The notes under the pieces were generated by a model, which was not told where the DNA came from, searched no databases, and saw nothing but the letters and a program-made list of their open reading frames with translations. 5,320 nucleotides of DNA from Longimicrobiales bacterium (GTDB lineage Bacteria > Gemmatimonadota > Gemmatimonadetes > Longimicrobiales > Gaopeijiaceae): the NCBI GenBank assembly GCA_022428035.1, contig JAKMDG010000420.1, forward strand, positions 1-5,320, written 5' to 3'. This document shows, in pieces, positions 1-5,320 of the stretch. Both the position numbers and the translations under genes were made by a program. Position 1 is the first letter of the stretch. Every line of letters begins with the position of its first letter.

Positions 1-153
1 CGATTCCCCCTGCCCTCAATAGCCGAGCATCAACTTCCAAGCGGAGCATTCAGGAGTCTCCTGGGTTCGGCGGGGTGCACATGTACTTTTCTCGGGCCCT
101 CACACTGTCTCCAAACGCCATGATCTCCATCGAGTGCAGCGTGAGTATTCTCC
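1..153. other. upstream non-coding region, no gene recognised
   Basis: No convincing gene is visible here. Frame 1 is open from the window edge to a TGA at 121-123, but it has no start and its translation is Cys/Pro/Ser-rich and unlike any family I know, so I do not call it a gene tail. An ATG at 81 opens a 27-codon frame ending at 165 inside the flippase; it has no Shine-Dalgarno sequence and no recognisable content. All three minus frames contain stops. No sigma-70-like -35/-10 pair stands out. The only structured element is a short inverted repeat at 51-63. The stretch probably carries the 5' leader or promoter of the flippase gene, or is the spacer after an upstream gene. Confidence 0.5.
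51..63. repeat. 13-bp perfect inverted repeat (possible operator)
   Basis: The sequence is CAGGAG-T-CTCCTG, two perfect 6-base arms around one central base, about 90 bases upstream of the flippase start. The loop is too small for a stable RNA hairpin with all six pairs, so if it works at all it would be as a dyad-symmetric protein-binding site. Short palindromes of this size arise by chance fairly often, so a function is only a possibility. Confidence 0.2.
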
Positions 154-1650
154 ATGAAGCCTAGCCCCGGACCGCGAGGGCTGCGTCACAGTACCCTGTG
201 GAACGGTGGTGCCCAAGTGGCTCCCGTTGCGTCAGCAGTGATCGCTATCCCGTTTCTTTCCCGAGGGCTCGGTGAGGAGCGTCTCGGCCTGCTCCTTCTG
301 GCGTGGACGGTCGTCAGTATGGTCAGTGTTCTCGACCTTGGCGTTGGACGTGCGCTCACTCAGATGATCGCTGTCAGACGGTCGGGGGCGCGTGGTGCCG
401 AATTGCGATCTGTCGCAAGGATAGGCGTCAGAATCTCCGGCATCTCTGGTTTGGCCGCGGGCCTCCTGCTTATGGCTCTGTCCGGCTGGATCACATCTGC
501 GGTGGGCGCTGAAGGAGGTATTCAGCGGGAGGCCTCGGTCGCAGTGGTGTTGGTGGCGTTGGGTCTACCCTTCCTGCTCGTCGCAAATGCATTTCGTGCG
601 ATCCTGGATGGGCTGGAGCGATTTGACCTGAGTGCGCGTGCGCGCATTCCCACCGGCTCGCTCACCTTCATGTTGCCTGCAGCCCTTGTTCCCTTCACTC
701 AAAGACTCGATGTCGCTGTGGGGGCACTCGTTGCGGTACGGTGCGCTGGAGGTCTTGTGTTGGGCGTAATGGCTACCCGTTCGCTACCAGGCAGAATCCC
801 GGATGCCACCGCTGGGCCCAGCCCCGTGCGAGAATTGCTCCACCTGGGTGGGTGGGTATCAGTCGGAAACCTGGCATCCATGATTCTGGTCTACGCAGAC
901 CGGTTCATCATTGCGTCCTTCGTTTCAATCGCAGCAATTGCGCACTACGCGACCGCCAGTGAAGTCGTCACCAAGCTCCTCATCGGACCGATCGCCGTGG
1001 CCGGCGTCTGGTTTCCGGCACTTGCCCGAACGGGATCCCCGGAAGACGGTGACTTCGAGACCTTGGCACAGCGCGGAATCCGCCTCGTCACCGCACTCAT
1101 TGTCCCCGCACTCGTGACCCTCATCGTTCTGGCGGATCCAGTCCTGCGCCTCTGGGCTGGTCTGGACGGAGCTTGGGGAGGTGTTTCGGTTCTCAGATAC
1201 CTGGCGATCGGTGTGTTCTTGAACGCCATCGCCCAGATCCCCTTCTCGACGCTTCACGCGCGGGCTCGACCAGATGTCGTCGCTCGCCTCCACGTCCTCC
1301 AGCTTCCTCTCTACTTCGCGTTACTCGGTTGGGCACTGCCCCGATTCGCTCTTGTGGGCGCCGCAATCTCGTGGACCCTACGATCGGGGGCGGACATGCT
1401 TTGTCTTCTCGTCGCCGCCACTCGTGCGGAGCCCAGGTTCCGAGCGGCCGCTGCTCTCGCAGGCATGTTGGCCTTCGAAGGAGTCTTGCTGCTGAGCCTC
1501 AGTATCTGGATTGCCCGCGAGACCGACGCTCTTTCGATCAGTCTGTTGATGGTACCGGTCTCAGGTGCCTGGGTCTGGGGCCGAGTCCTCACACCCGCGT
1601 GGCGCGACCTCATCCTGACCCCAAGGCGGCGAAGCGGCGGGACAGACTGA
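154..1650 (+). CDS. Wzx-type oligosaccharide flippase (MOP superfamily membrane protein)
   Basis: Predicted inner-membrane translocase that flips undecaprenyl-linked oligosaccharide units to the periplasmic face for surface polysaccharide assembly. The 498 residues form about 14 hydrophobic segments (near 18-36, 44-62, 92-112, 127-148, 168-183, 186-207, 233-256, 270-290, 310-328, 348-366, 382-397, 398-422, 431-453 and 460-478), the size and topology usual for this family. The N-terminal stretch reads like a flippase: a SRGLG motif at 36-40, then LDLGVGRAL at 60-68. FRAILDGLERFDLS at 147-160 and YADRFIIA at 247-254 also match family patterns. The ATG at 154 is favoured because an in-frame TGA lies at 142-144 and a weak GTGAG ribosome site (141-145) sits 8 bases upstream; starting later would remove helix 1. 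Its 3' end overlaps the convergent wzi-like gene by 41 bp. Glycan specificity cannot be read from the sequence. A MurJ- or MATE-type member is less likely given the glycan-locus neighbours. Confidence 0.88.
   Translation: MKPSPGPRGLRHSTLWNGGAQVAPVASAVIAIPFLSRGLGEERLGLLLLAWTVVSMVSVLDLGVGRALTQMIAVRRSGARGAELRSVARIGVRISGISGLAAGLLLMALSGWITSAVGAEGGIQREASVAVVLVALGLPFLLVANAFRAILDGLERFDLSARARIPTGSLTFMLPAALVPFTQRLDVAVGALVAVRCAGGLVLGVMATRSLPGRIPDATAGPSPVRELLHLGGWVSVGNLASMILVYADRFIIASFVSIAAIAHYATASEVVTKLLIGPIAVAGVWFPALARTGSPEDGDFETLAQRGIRLVTALIVPALVTLIVLADPVLRLWAGLDGAWGGVSVLRYLAIGVFLNAIAQIPFSTLHARARPDVVARLHVLQLPLYFALLGWALPRFALVGAAISWTLRSGADMLCLLVAATRAEPRFRAAAALAGMLAFEGVLLLSLSIWIARETDALSISLLMVPVSGAWVWGRVLTPAWRDLILTPRRRSGGTD
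1610..1650. other. 41-bp tail-to-tail coding overlap
   Basis: The last 13 codons plus stop of the plus-strand flippase (stop TGA at 1648-1650) lie antisense to the last codons of the minus-strand wzi-like gene (its stop is the TCA at 1610-1612 read in reverse). The flippase tail encoded here is basic and Gly-rich, with three Arg in a row. The barrel gene's last strand and short C-terminal extension are encoded on the other strand. No hairpin plus T-run terminator is visible in either direction in or near the overlap, so the two transcripts probably run into each other. Confidence 0.85.
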
Positions 1651-3364
1651 ACTGCAGGCCTACATTCGTCTTATCGGAAATGAGGTAGCGGTTGAGGTTT
1701 CTGACCCAGGCGGCCCCCACTGTGACATCCCAACGGCCAACAAAGCGAACAAGTTCGCCATGCACGATGAGCAGCACATCAGACCCTGACGAGGCCTCCG
1801 TTGTGGCGCCAAGGGTTGGATTCCGAACCACAAACCGGTTGATGTCCCAGCTCCATCGTCCATTCCGCTGGTACCGATCAAAGCCCAAAGACTGACCGTT
1901 AGCATAGGGGCCTGCAGCTGAGGCCAGAAAAAGCCCACGGTGGGTCAGCCCGCCGACCACGGGGTCGTCCCAATACGGAGGGCGAGAACGATAGGCCTGG
2001 GGAATCCTCGCGCCCCCGCGCTCCCGATGACCGCTACCTGAGACGATCGCTTCACCGCGCAGGGTGGAGATCGAACCACTGGATGTCAGCCAGGACTTCC
2101 GAAACCCGAGAGAGTAACCGGACTGATCATCGGGCTCCAGGACGCCCGTCCGCGCATCCCACGAGTGGTCGACCCGGAGGAATTCTCCGAACATCTCGAA
2201 GCCATCCTCCGGCACCGCCCAGCGAAAGAACACACTCGCGAACTGGTCATCGTCCCGTTCTGAAACTCCCTCTAGCGATCTCTTCAGAAACCCCTCGAAT
2301 GGGCGCGCCAAGAGCGTCCGAAGCTCGCCACGCTGCGTGGGCCAAGCGGAGTGGAAAAGCCGAGTGGCACCGACCTCGAGCCCGCGGAGTCCCCGGGGCT
2401 GGAACGACAAGACAAAGCCATTGAGTAGTCGCCGCCTCTCCGCCCCAGTGTGCTCATACCAGCCAGACTCCAAGGTCCGCCCCGCCACGTATCGCACGCT
2501 TGCGCGCCCGATCCCGATGGAGAAGGGTCGGGCAGAGCCAAAATAAAGGTGTGGGACACCACCGCCTGCGTCACCCAAGACCATCGGATGCAGGTCCCCA
2601 CCGCCCCACTTTTGTGGCGCTGTCGACAACCCTAACCCCATCCCCAACACCTGGAGACGGATCGCAGAATTTCCCATGGAAAGACGGGAATAGGGCTCGT
2701 CTCCAAAGCGCTGAGGCTGATCGAGCTTATTTGGAGACAATGGGGAACGGAAGCGGCCATCTCCGTCTAGACCGTTGTTCGCCATAGGAAACGCCCGGTT
2801 CTCCGCTCGGAACCAGATCGGATTCAGGACCATGGAAAGCGCTCCCCAACGTCCAAAGGCACCGCCGCTCAGGGAATGGGTAAATCCCCGCCCGTGCCAA
2901 ACTGGCCCACTGCCACCCTGGAACGGGAACGCCGTGTTGTACGAATTTCCAAGTTGGAGAGGAAGAAGGCCCACCCGGGTTTCATCAGGCAAGTTGAGCC
3001 GATATGTGTCATTCCACGGCGGTACCGCGGTGGCTGCGGACGCGCCAGGACGGTCGTCGGAGCGGCGCTCCCAGCCCTCCCCTCCATCTCGAACAGAGAG
3101 GGCGCGCGACGGTCGCAGCCCTACGTTCTCAAGAGTGCGAGCGTAACGCTCAGCAGCGCTTCCAGGGACTGAATACAGCCACACCGCGCTTGCACCCGGC
3201 TGCACACGCTGGGCCTCCGCCACCGATGGGATCCACACGCCTGCCGCCGGAAGCAAAGCCACGAGAACGGACAGCGACAAGGGCCGCCTTGAGACAGCAA
3301 AAGCGGGAGTTGCCGGGGCGGGAACGGTTCGAAGGCCGAGGATAGATGATCGGAAAACCCTCAT
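1610..3364 (-). CDS. Wzi-family capsule assembly outer-membrane protein (copy A, divergent)
   Basis: Predicted outer-membrane beta-barrel of the Wzi capsule-assembly family; E. coli Wzi is a barrel lectin that helps hold K30 capsule on the cell surface. The 584 residues are longer than E. coli Wzi (about 480). The signal peptide is long: Arg26-Arg27, a hydrophobic core at about 29-48, and a likely cut after the AEA at 49-51. Family-like landmarks follow: VWHGRG at 155-160, LDQPQRFGDEPYSRL at 214-228, KWGGGDLHPMVL at 252-263 with PHLYFG at 271-276, RWAVPEDGFEMFGEF at 381-395, and LTHRG at 473-477. The end, QFSLSRRF at 571-578, resembles a terminal barrel strand. The same landmarks recur in the same order in the divergent neighbour at 3451-5106, but the two are clearly diverged. 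The third landmark is altered here, WGG where the neighbour has WGP. The ATG at 3364 has no good Shine-Dalgarno sequence of its own; a strong one lies further upstream with a possible leader ORF. In-frame TTG at residue 29 would lose the positive n-region. Role in the native glycan is inferred from family only. Confidence 0.85.
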   Translation of the reverse strand: MRVFRSSILGLRTVPAPATPAFAVSRRPLSLSVLVALLPAAGVWIPSVAEAQRVQPGASAVWLYSVPGSAAERYARTLENVGLRPSRALSVRDGGEGWERRSDDRPGASAATAVPPWNDTYRLNLPDETRVGLLPLQLGNSYNTAFPFQGGSGPVWHGRGFTHSLSGGAFGRWGALSMVLNPIWFRAENRAFPMANNGLDGDGRFRSPLSPNKLDQPQRFGDEPYSRLSMGNSAIRLQVLGMGLGLSTAPQKWGGGDLHPMVLGDAGGGVPHLYFGSARPFSIGIGRASVRYVAGRTLESGWYEHTGAERRRLLNGFVLSFQPRGLRGLEVGATRLFHSAWPTQRGELRTLLARPFEGFLKRSLEGVSERDDDQFASVFFRWAVPEDGFEMFGEFLRVDHSWDARTGVLEPDDQSGYSLGFRKSWLTSSGSISTLRGEAIVSGSGHRERGGARIPQAYRSRPPYWDDPVVGGLTHRGLFLASAAGPYANGQSLGFDRYQRNGRWSWDINRFVVRNPTLGATTEASSGSDVLLIVHGELVRFVGRWDVTVGAAWVRNLNRYLISDKTNVGLQFSLSRRFAALGSG

Positions 3365-3423
3365 GAACGAAAGGGTACTGCCTTCTGCTGAAGTTCTCCA
3401 CCCACTGCGGTAACATTGCCCAA
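3361..3423 (-). CDS. possible 20-residue leader peptide overlapping the wzi-like start
   Basis: This short ORF begins with TTG (3423-3421) and ends with a TGA whose first two bases are the last two of the wzi-like ATG, an ATGA overlap. An 8-base GAGGAGGT lies upstream with 8 bases between its GGAGG core and the TTG, which is near-ideal spacing. The peptide would read MGNVTAVGGELQQKAVPFRS; it is not hydrophobic and has no run of one amino acid that would suggest classical attenuation. The idea is that ribosomes loaded here re-start on the barrel gene, which lacks its own Shine-Dalgarno sequence. Against it: a TTG start, only 20 codons, and no comparative evidence. Confidence 0.25.
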   Translation of the reverse strand: MGNVTAVGGELQQKAVPFRS

Positions 3424-3450
3424 GAGAGCCACCTCCTCGACCTTCGTCCC
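3365..3450. promoter_or_regulatory. divergent intergenic region between two wzi-like genes
   Basis: These 86 bases separate two genes read in opposite directions, so they and the flanking coding starts must carry both sets of initiation signals. For the plus gene a weak sigma-70-like pair can be drawn, CTGAAG at 3388-3393 and TAACAT at 3411-3416 with 17 bases between, but it matches consensus poorly. No pair stands out for the minus gene. Because the strong minus-strand ribosome site is at 3431-3438, the minus promoter probably lies inside the first codons of the plus gene, which would make the two promoters overlap. Confidence 0.45.
3431..3438 (-). promoter_or_regulatory. strong Shine-Dalgarno sequence on the minus strand
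   Basis: Read on the minus strand the bases are GAGGAGGT, a near-complete match to the 16S anti-Shine-Dalgarno sequence. It is 66 bases upstream of the wzi-like ATG at 3364, too far to serve it directly. The only start codon at normal distance is TTG at 3423-3421; an out-of-frame ATG (3417-3415) is about 14 bases away. No in-frame start for the barrel gene lies between. It either serves a leader ORF, marks a misplaced start, or is fortuitous. Confidence 0.4.
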
Positions 3451-5106
3451 GTGACCAACGCGCTCGTCCCTCTGATCGCCGTCATTCTGTCGGCCACCCC
3501 GGGCTCTCCTCAGGCCGTTGAGCCACAGGATACCCTGTGGCGTGTCGGATTGCCCCGGGGCGTTTTTGTGGACGTCCACCGCCAGAGCCTGCTGGACGAG
3601 CATCCGTCGGTCACCCGCTCCTGGATCCGTGCCGCTTCAGACGATGTGCGGTGGCGACTGCAACTCGCTCGCGAATCAGCAGACCGGGAACGCTCATTCC
3701 ATGTTCGCCTGCTCGCGCCCGAAGTCGACGGCGCGTTCAACTCAGACCTGCCGTTCTCCCTGAATGAGGGCAGTCTGTGGGCGGGTAGAGGTCTGTCCGG
3801 TCGCACCCAGTTAGGCGCAGCTCTTTCCTACGGTTCGGTCAGTCTCGTGCTTGCTCCAGAGGTGTGGGCGACTGCGAATGGGGCGTTTCAGACGTTCTCC
3901 TACCCGGAGGCTCCTCCTAGGGCGGACAACGCCGGCGGGCGCTCACGCCACCCGCTCGCCTCTCCCTTCCACTATCCGCCGCACTCGATGGACCTGCCGC
4001 AGCGCCTGGGAAGCGGAGGTGGCGCGTCTCTGGGGTTCGGCCAGAGCAGCCTCGCATGGGACAATCGATCCGTACGCATCGGTATCGCTACCGAGAGCAT
4101 GCGGTGGGGTCCTGCACTTCGAAATCCACTCATGCTCAGCAACAATACGCAGGGCTTCACCCACCTCTTTGCGCAGACCACGAAGCCTCTCGATTCACCG
4201 CTCGGCGACGTTCACGCGCAATGGGTTCTGGGCGATTTGCAGGAGTCCGAGTATTTCGACTTCGACCCGTCGAATGATCATCGCTCGTTCAGTGGTGCCA
4301 TCATCGTGCTCAACCCGTCATTCGAACCCAACCTCAGCCTGGGCGTCAGCCGAGTCGTGTACGCCCCTGCATCCAGCAGGCCCGATGTCCTGACCGCCGC
4401 ATTCGACGTACTCACGTCGGTGGGCACCGTGGCTTCCGAACCAGGCGACACGCTCCTCCCACCCGGGCCCGATCGACTCTTCTCCATGTTTGCCCACTGG
4501 AGCTTTCCAGACGCGGGCATGGAGACATGGGGGGAGTGGGGACGGGCCGAAGAGCCGGAGTCGCTTCGCGACTTCCTGGAGACCCCACATCACAGTCGAG
4601 CCTATACCTTCGGGCTTCGTCATGTGCGGTCGGTCGCGAGATCATCTCGACTCTCGATCGAGGCGGAACTCACCAGTCTCGAACCGAGTCAGGCGTTCCG
4701 CGTCAAGCAACACGGCGAGTGGTACGCGAGCCGCCGGGTCGTGCAGGGCTATACCCACCGCGGTCGTGTCATCGGAGCGGCAATCGGGCCGAGCGGATCG
4801 AGCCAGTGGCTCGCTTTTGACTGGTTGGGACCAGCGTGGCACGTGGGCCTCTTCGGTACGCGTATCCGGTGGGAGAACGAGGCACTGTACTCGTACGCAC
4901 CCGAATTTCGACGCGCTGACATGACGCTCATGGCAGGTCTTCGTGGGTCGGCACAAATCGGTCGAATCGGATTCGAGGCCGCATGGGCCGAGTCGATCCG
5001 GCTCAACTATCTCTTTCAGACACAGCCTCGGCCGAATGACACCTACCGAGGAGTCGATCTTCGAAACCGGGTCCTTCGATTGACCGTCTGGGCTGCGGGA
5101 TCGTGA
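3451..5106 (+). CDS. Wzi-family capsule assembly outer-membrane protein (copy B)
   Basis: Second predicted Wzi-family outer-membrane beta-barrel, 551 residues, probably helping to attach or organise surface polysaccharide. Landmarks: LWAGRG at 109-114, MDLPQRLG at 180-187, MRWGPALRNPLMLSNNTQGF at 217-236 followed by THLF, HWSFPDAGMETWGEWGR at 349-365, YTFGLRH at 385-391, and GYTHRG at 433-438. The WGP...N-P-x-x-L-S-N-N segment is the more typical form of the family; copy A has lost parts of it. The N-terminus is a short hydrophobic signal-like stretch (residues 4-15) with a possible cut near 22, but it has no Lys or Arg before the core, which is odd. The start is GTG with no Shine-Dalgarno sequence just upstream. 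The frame is open back to a TGA at 3364-3366 without ATG, GTG or TTG; only CTG codons at 3385-3390 could add a basic n-region. The stop overlaps the next gene as GTGA, so the two are probably one operon. Exact ligand is unknown. Confidence 0.87.
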   Translation: MTNALVPLIAVILSATPGSPQAVEPQDTLWRVGLPRGVFVDVHRQSLLDEHPSVTRSWIRAASDDVRWRLQLARESADRERSFHVRLLAPEVDGAFNSDLPFSLNEGSLWAGRGLSGRTQLGAALSYGSVSLVLAPEVWATANGAFQTFSYPEAPPRADNAGGRSRHPLASPFHYPPHSMDLPQRLGSGGGASLGFGQSSLAWDNRSVRIGIATESMRWGPALRNPLMLSNNTQGFTHLFAQTTKPLDSPLGDVHAQWVLGDLQESEYFDFDPSNDHRSFSGAIIVLNPSFEPNLSLGVSRVVYAPASSRPDVLTAAFDVLTSVGTVASEPGDTLLPPGPDRLFSMFAHWSFPDAGMETWGEWGRAEEPESLRDFLETPHHSRAYTFGLRHVRSVARSSRLSIEAELTSLEPSQAFRVKQHGEWYASRRVVQGYTHRGRVIGAAIGPSGSSQWLAFDWLGPAWHVGLFGTRIRWENEALYSYAPEFRRADMTLMAGLRGSAQIGRIGFEAAWAESIRLNYLFQTQPRPNDTYRGVDLRNRVLRLTVWAAGS

Positions 5107-5320
5107 GCGTACGTACTCTGTCCCTTTGGCTGGCCCTCATCGGGGCCACCCGACTCGACCTGTTAGGGGCTTCAGGTCCGCTTGTCCTCACGCCGTTCCT
5201 GGTTCTCTCACCGCTGATCGCGGCGCAGATGTTCTGGCGGCTCTGGGCGAAAGGTGAGGCCGTAGAGAGCGTCGACGGCGTCTCCGACCTCATGCTCGCG
5301 GTCACGGCCCTCATGGGGAT
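5103..5320 (+). CDS. N-terminal part of a membrane protein, possibly O-antigen ligase/polymerase-like (runs off window)
   Basis: The frame starts with GTG at 5103, overlapping the TGA of the preceding barrel gene, and is open for 72 codons to the window edge. The visible part has a hydrophobic segment at about 6-16, then RLDLLGASGPLVLTPFLVL at 17-35 leading into a membrane helix to about residue 45. A charged loop (RLWAKGEAVESVDG, 46-59) follows and another hydrophobic stretch begins near 62. This layout, several helices with short loops right from the start, suits an integral inner-membrane protein. In a locus with a flippase and Wzi homologues, a Wzy polymerase or WaaL-type ligase is the natural candidate, and the arrangement of an RLDL segment before a Pro-containing helix is reminiscent of such proteins, but no diagnostic motif is in view. 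The one-base-register overlap with the upstream gene suggests translational coupling. Confidence 0.7.
   Translation, partial: MSVRTLSLWLALIGATRLDLLGASGPLVLTPFLVLSPLIAAQMFWRLWAKGEAVESVDGVSDLMLAVTALMG

Noticed and set aside
81..165. A 27-codon frame starting at ATG 81 upstream of the flippase
   Set aside because: It has no ribosome site, no recognisable content, and its stop falls out of frame inside the flippase without a coupling overlap.
512..519. AAGGAGGT, a perfect Shine-Dalgarno-like sequence inside the flippase gene
   Set aside because: No ATG, GTG or TTG follows at usable distance, and the bases simply encode an acidic residue and two glycines in a loop of the flippase.
632..647. A 16-base alternating purine-pyrimidine run (GTGCGCG-like), possible Z-DNA former
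   Set aside because: It is short and fully explained by Ser-Ala-Arg-Ala-Arg-Ile codons between two membrane segments of the flippase.
925..1293. A 122-codon open frame on the minus strand inside the flippase gene
   Set aside because: It lies wholly antisense to a well-supported membrane protein, its translation is highly charged with no recognisable motif, and such frames are expected in G/C-rich coding DNA.
3150..3497. A 115-codon minus-strand frame spanning the divergent intergenic region
   Set aside because: It runs out of frame into the wzi-like gene, has no ribosome site before its ATG, and its Arg/Cys/Gly-rich translation looks like a shadow. It does not supply a better signal peptide for the barrel gene.
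3851..4393. A 180-codon plus-strand frame inside copy B
   Set aside because: It is an alternative frame of the second Wzi-like gene, very rich in Arg, Ser and Thr, the typical look of a shifted frame in G/C-rich DNA.
1..5320. Search for CRISPR repeats, tRNA genes, transposase remnants and terminal inverted repeats
   Set aside because: No regularly spaced repeats, cloverleaf-like segments or mobile-element coding were seen by reading both strands; the window is almost fully covered by four genes.

Overview
The window is a piece of a surface-polysaccharide locus from a Gram-negative (diderm) bacterium of fairly high GC content (about 60% by eye). Two of its genes encode predicted outer-membrane beta-barrels of the Wzi capsule-assembly family, which requires an outer membrane. 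The G/C-rich codon use, large signal-peptide-bearing Wzi homologues and mixture of ATG and GTG starts would suit Gemmatimonadota or a similar environmental lineage. That placement is only a guess from style, as there is no rRNA or other marker.

Layout: 1-153 is non-coding upstream sequence with no convincing gene. 154-1650 (+) is a 498-residue, roughly 14-helix Wzx-type flippase of the MOP superfamily. 1610-3364 (-) is a 584-residue Wzi-family barrel whose 3' end overlaps the flippase 3' end by 41 bp. 3365-3450 is a short intergenic region between two divergent genes. 3451-5106 (+) is a second Wzi-family barrel of 551 residues. 5103-5320 (+) is the start of a hydrophobic membrane protein that overlaps the preceding stop as GTGA and runs off the window; it may be an O-antigen ligase/polymerase-like protein, but only 72 residues are visible.

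How they may work together (inference): the flippase would move lipid-linked oligosaccharide units across the inner membrane. The truncated membrane protein, if it is a polymerase or ligase, would extend or transfer the glycan at the periplasmic face. The two Wzi-like barrels would sit in the outer membrane and help organise or anchor the polymer at the cell surface. No glycosyltransferases and no Wza/Wzb/Wzc export machinery lie inside the window.

The least ordinary points are the pair of strongly diverged Wzi paralogues placed head to head, and a possible 20-codon leader ORF. The leader has a strong Shine-Dalgarno sequence and ends in an ATGA overlap with the start of the minus-strand wzi-like gene. 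Other points are the tail-to-tail overlap with the flippase and a Tat-like twin-arginine signal on a predicted barrel protein. I see no CRISPR array, RNA gene, insertion sequence or clear terminator.
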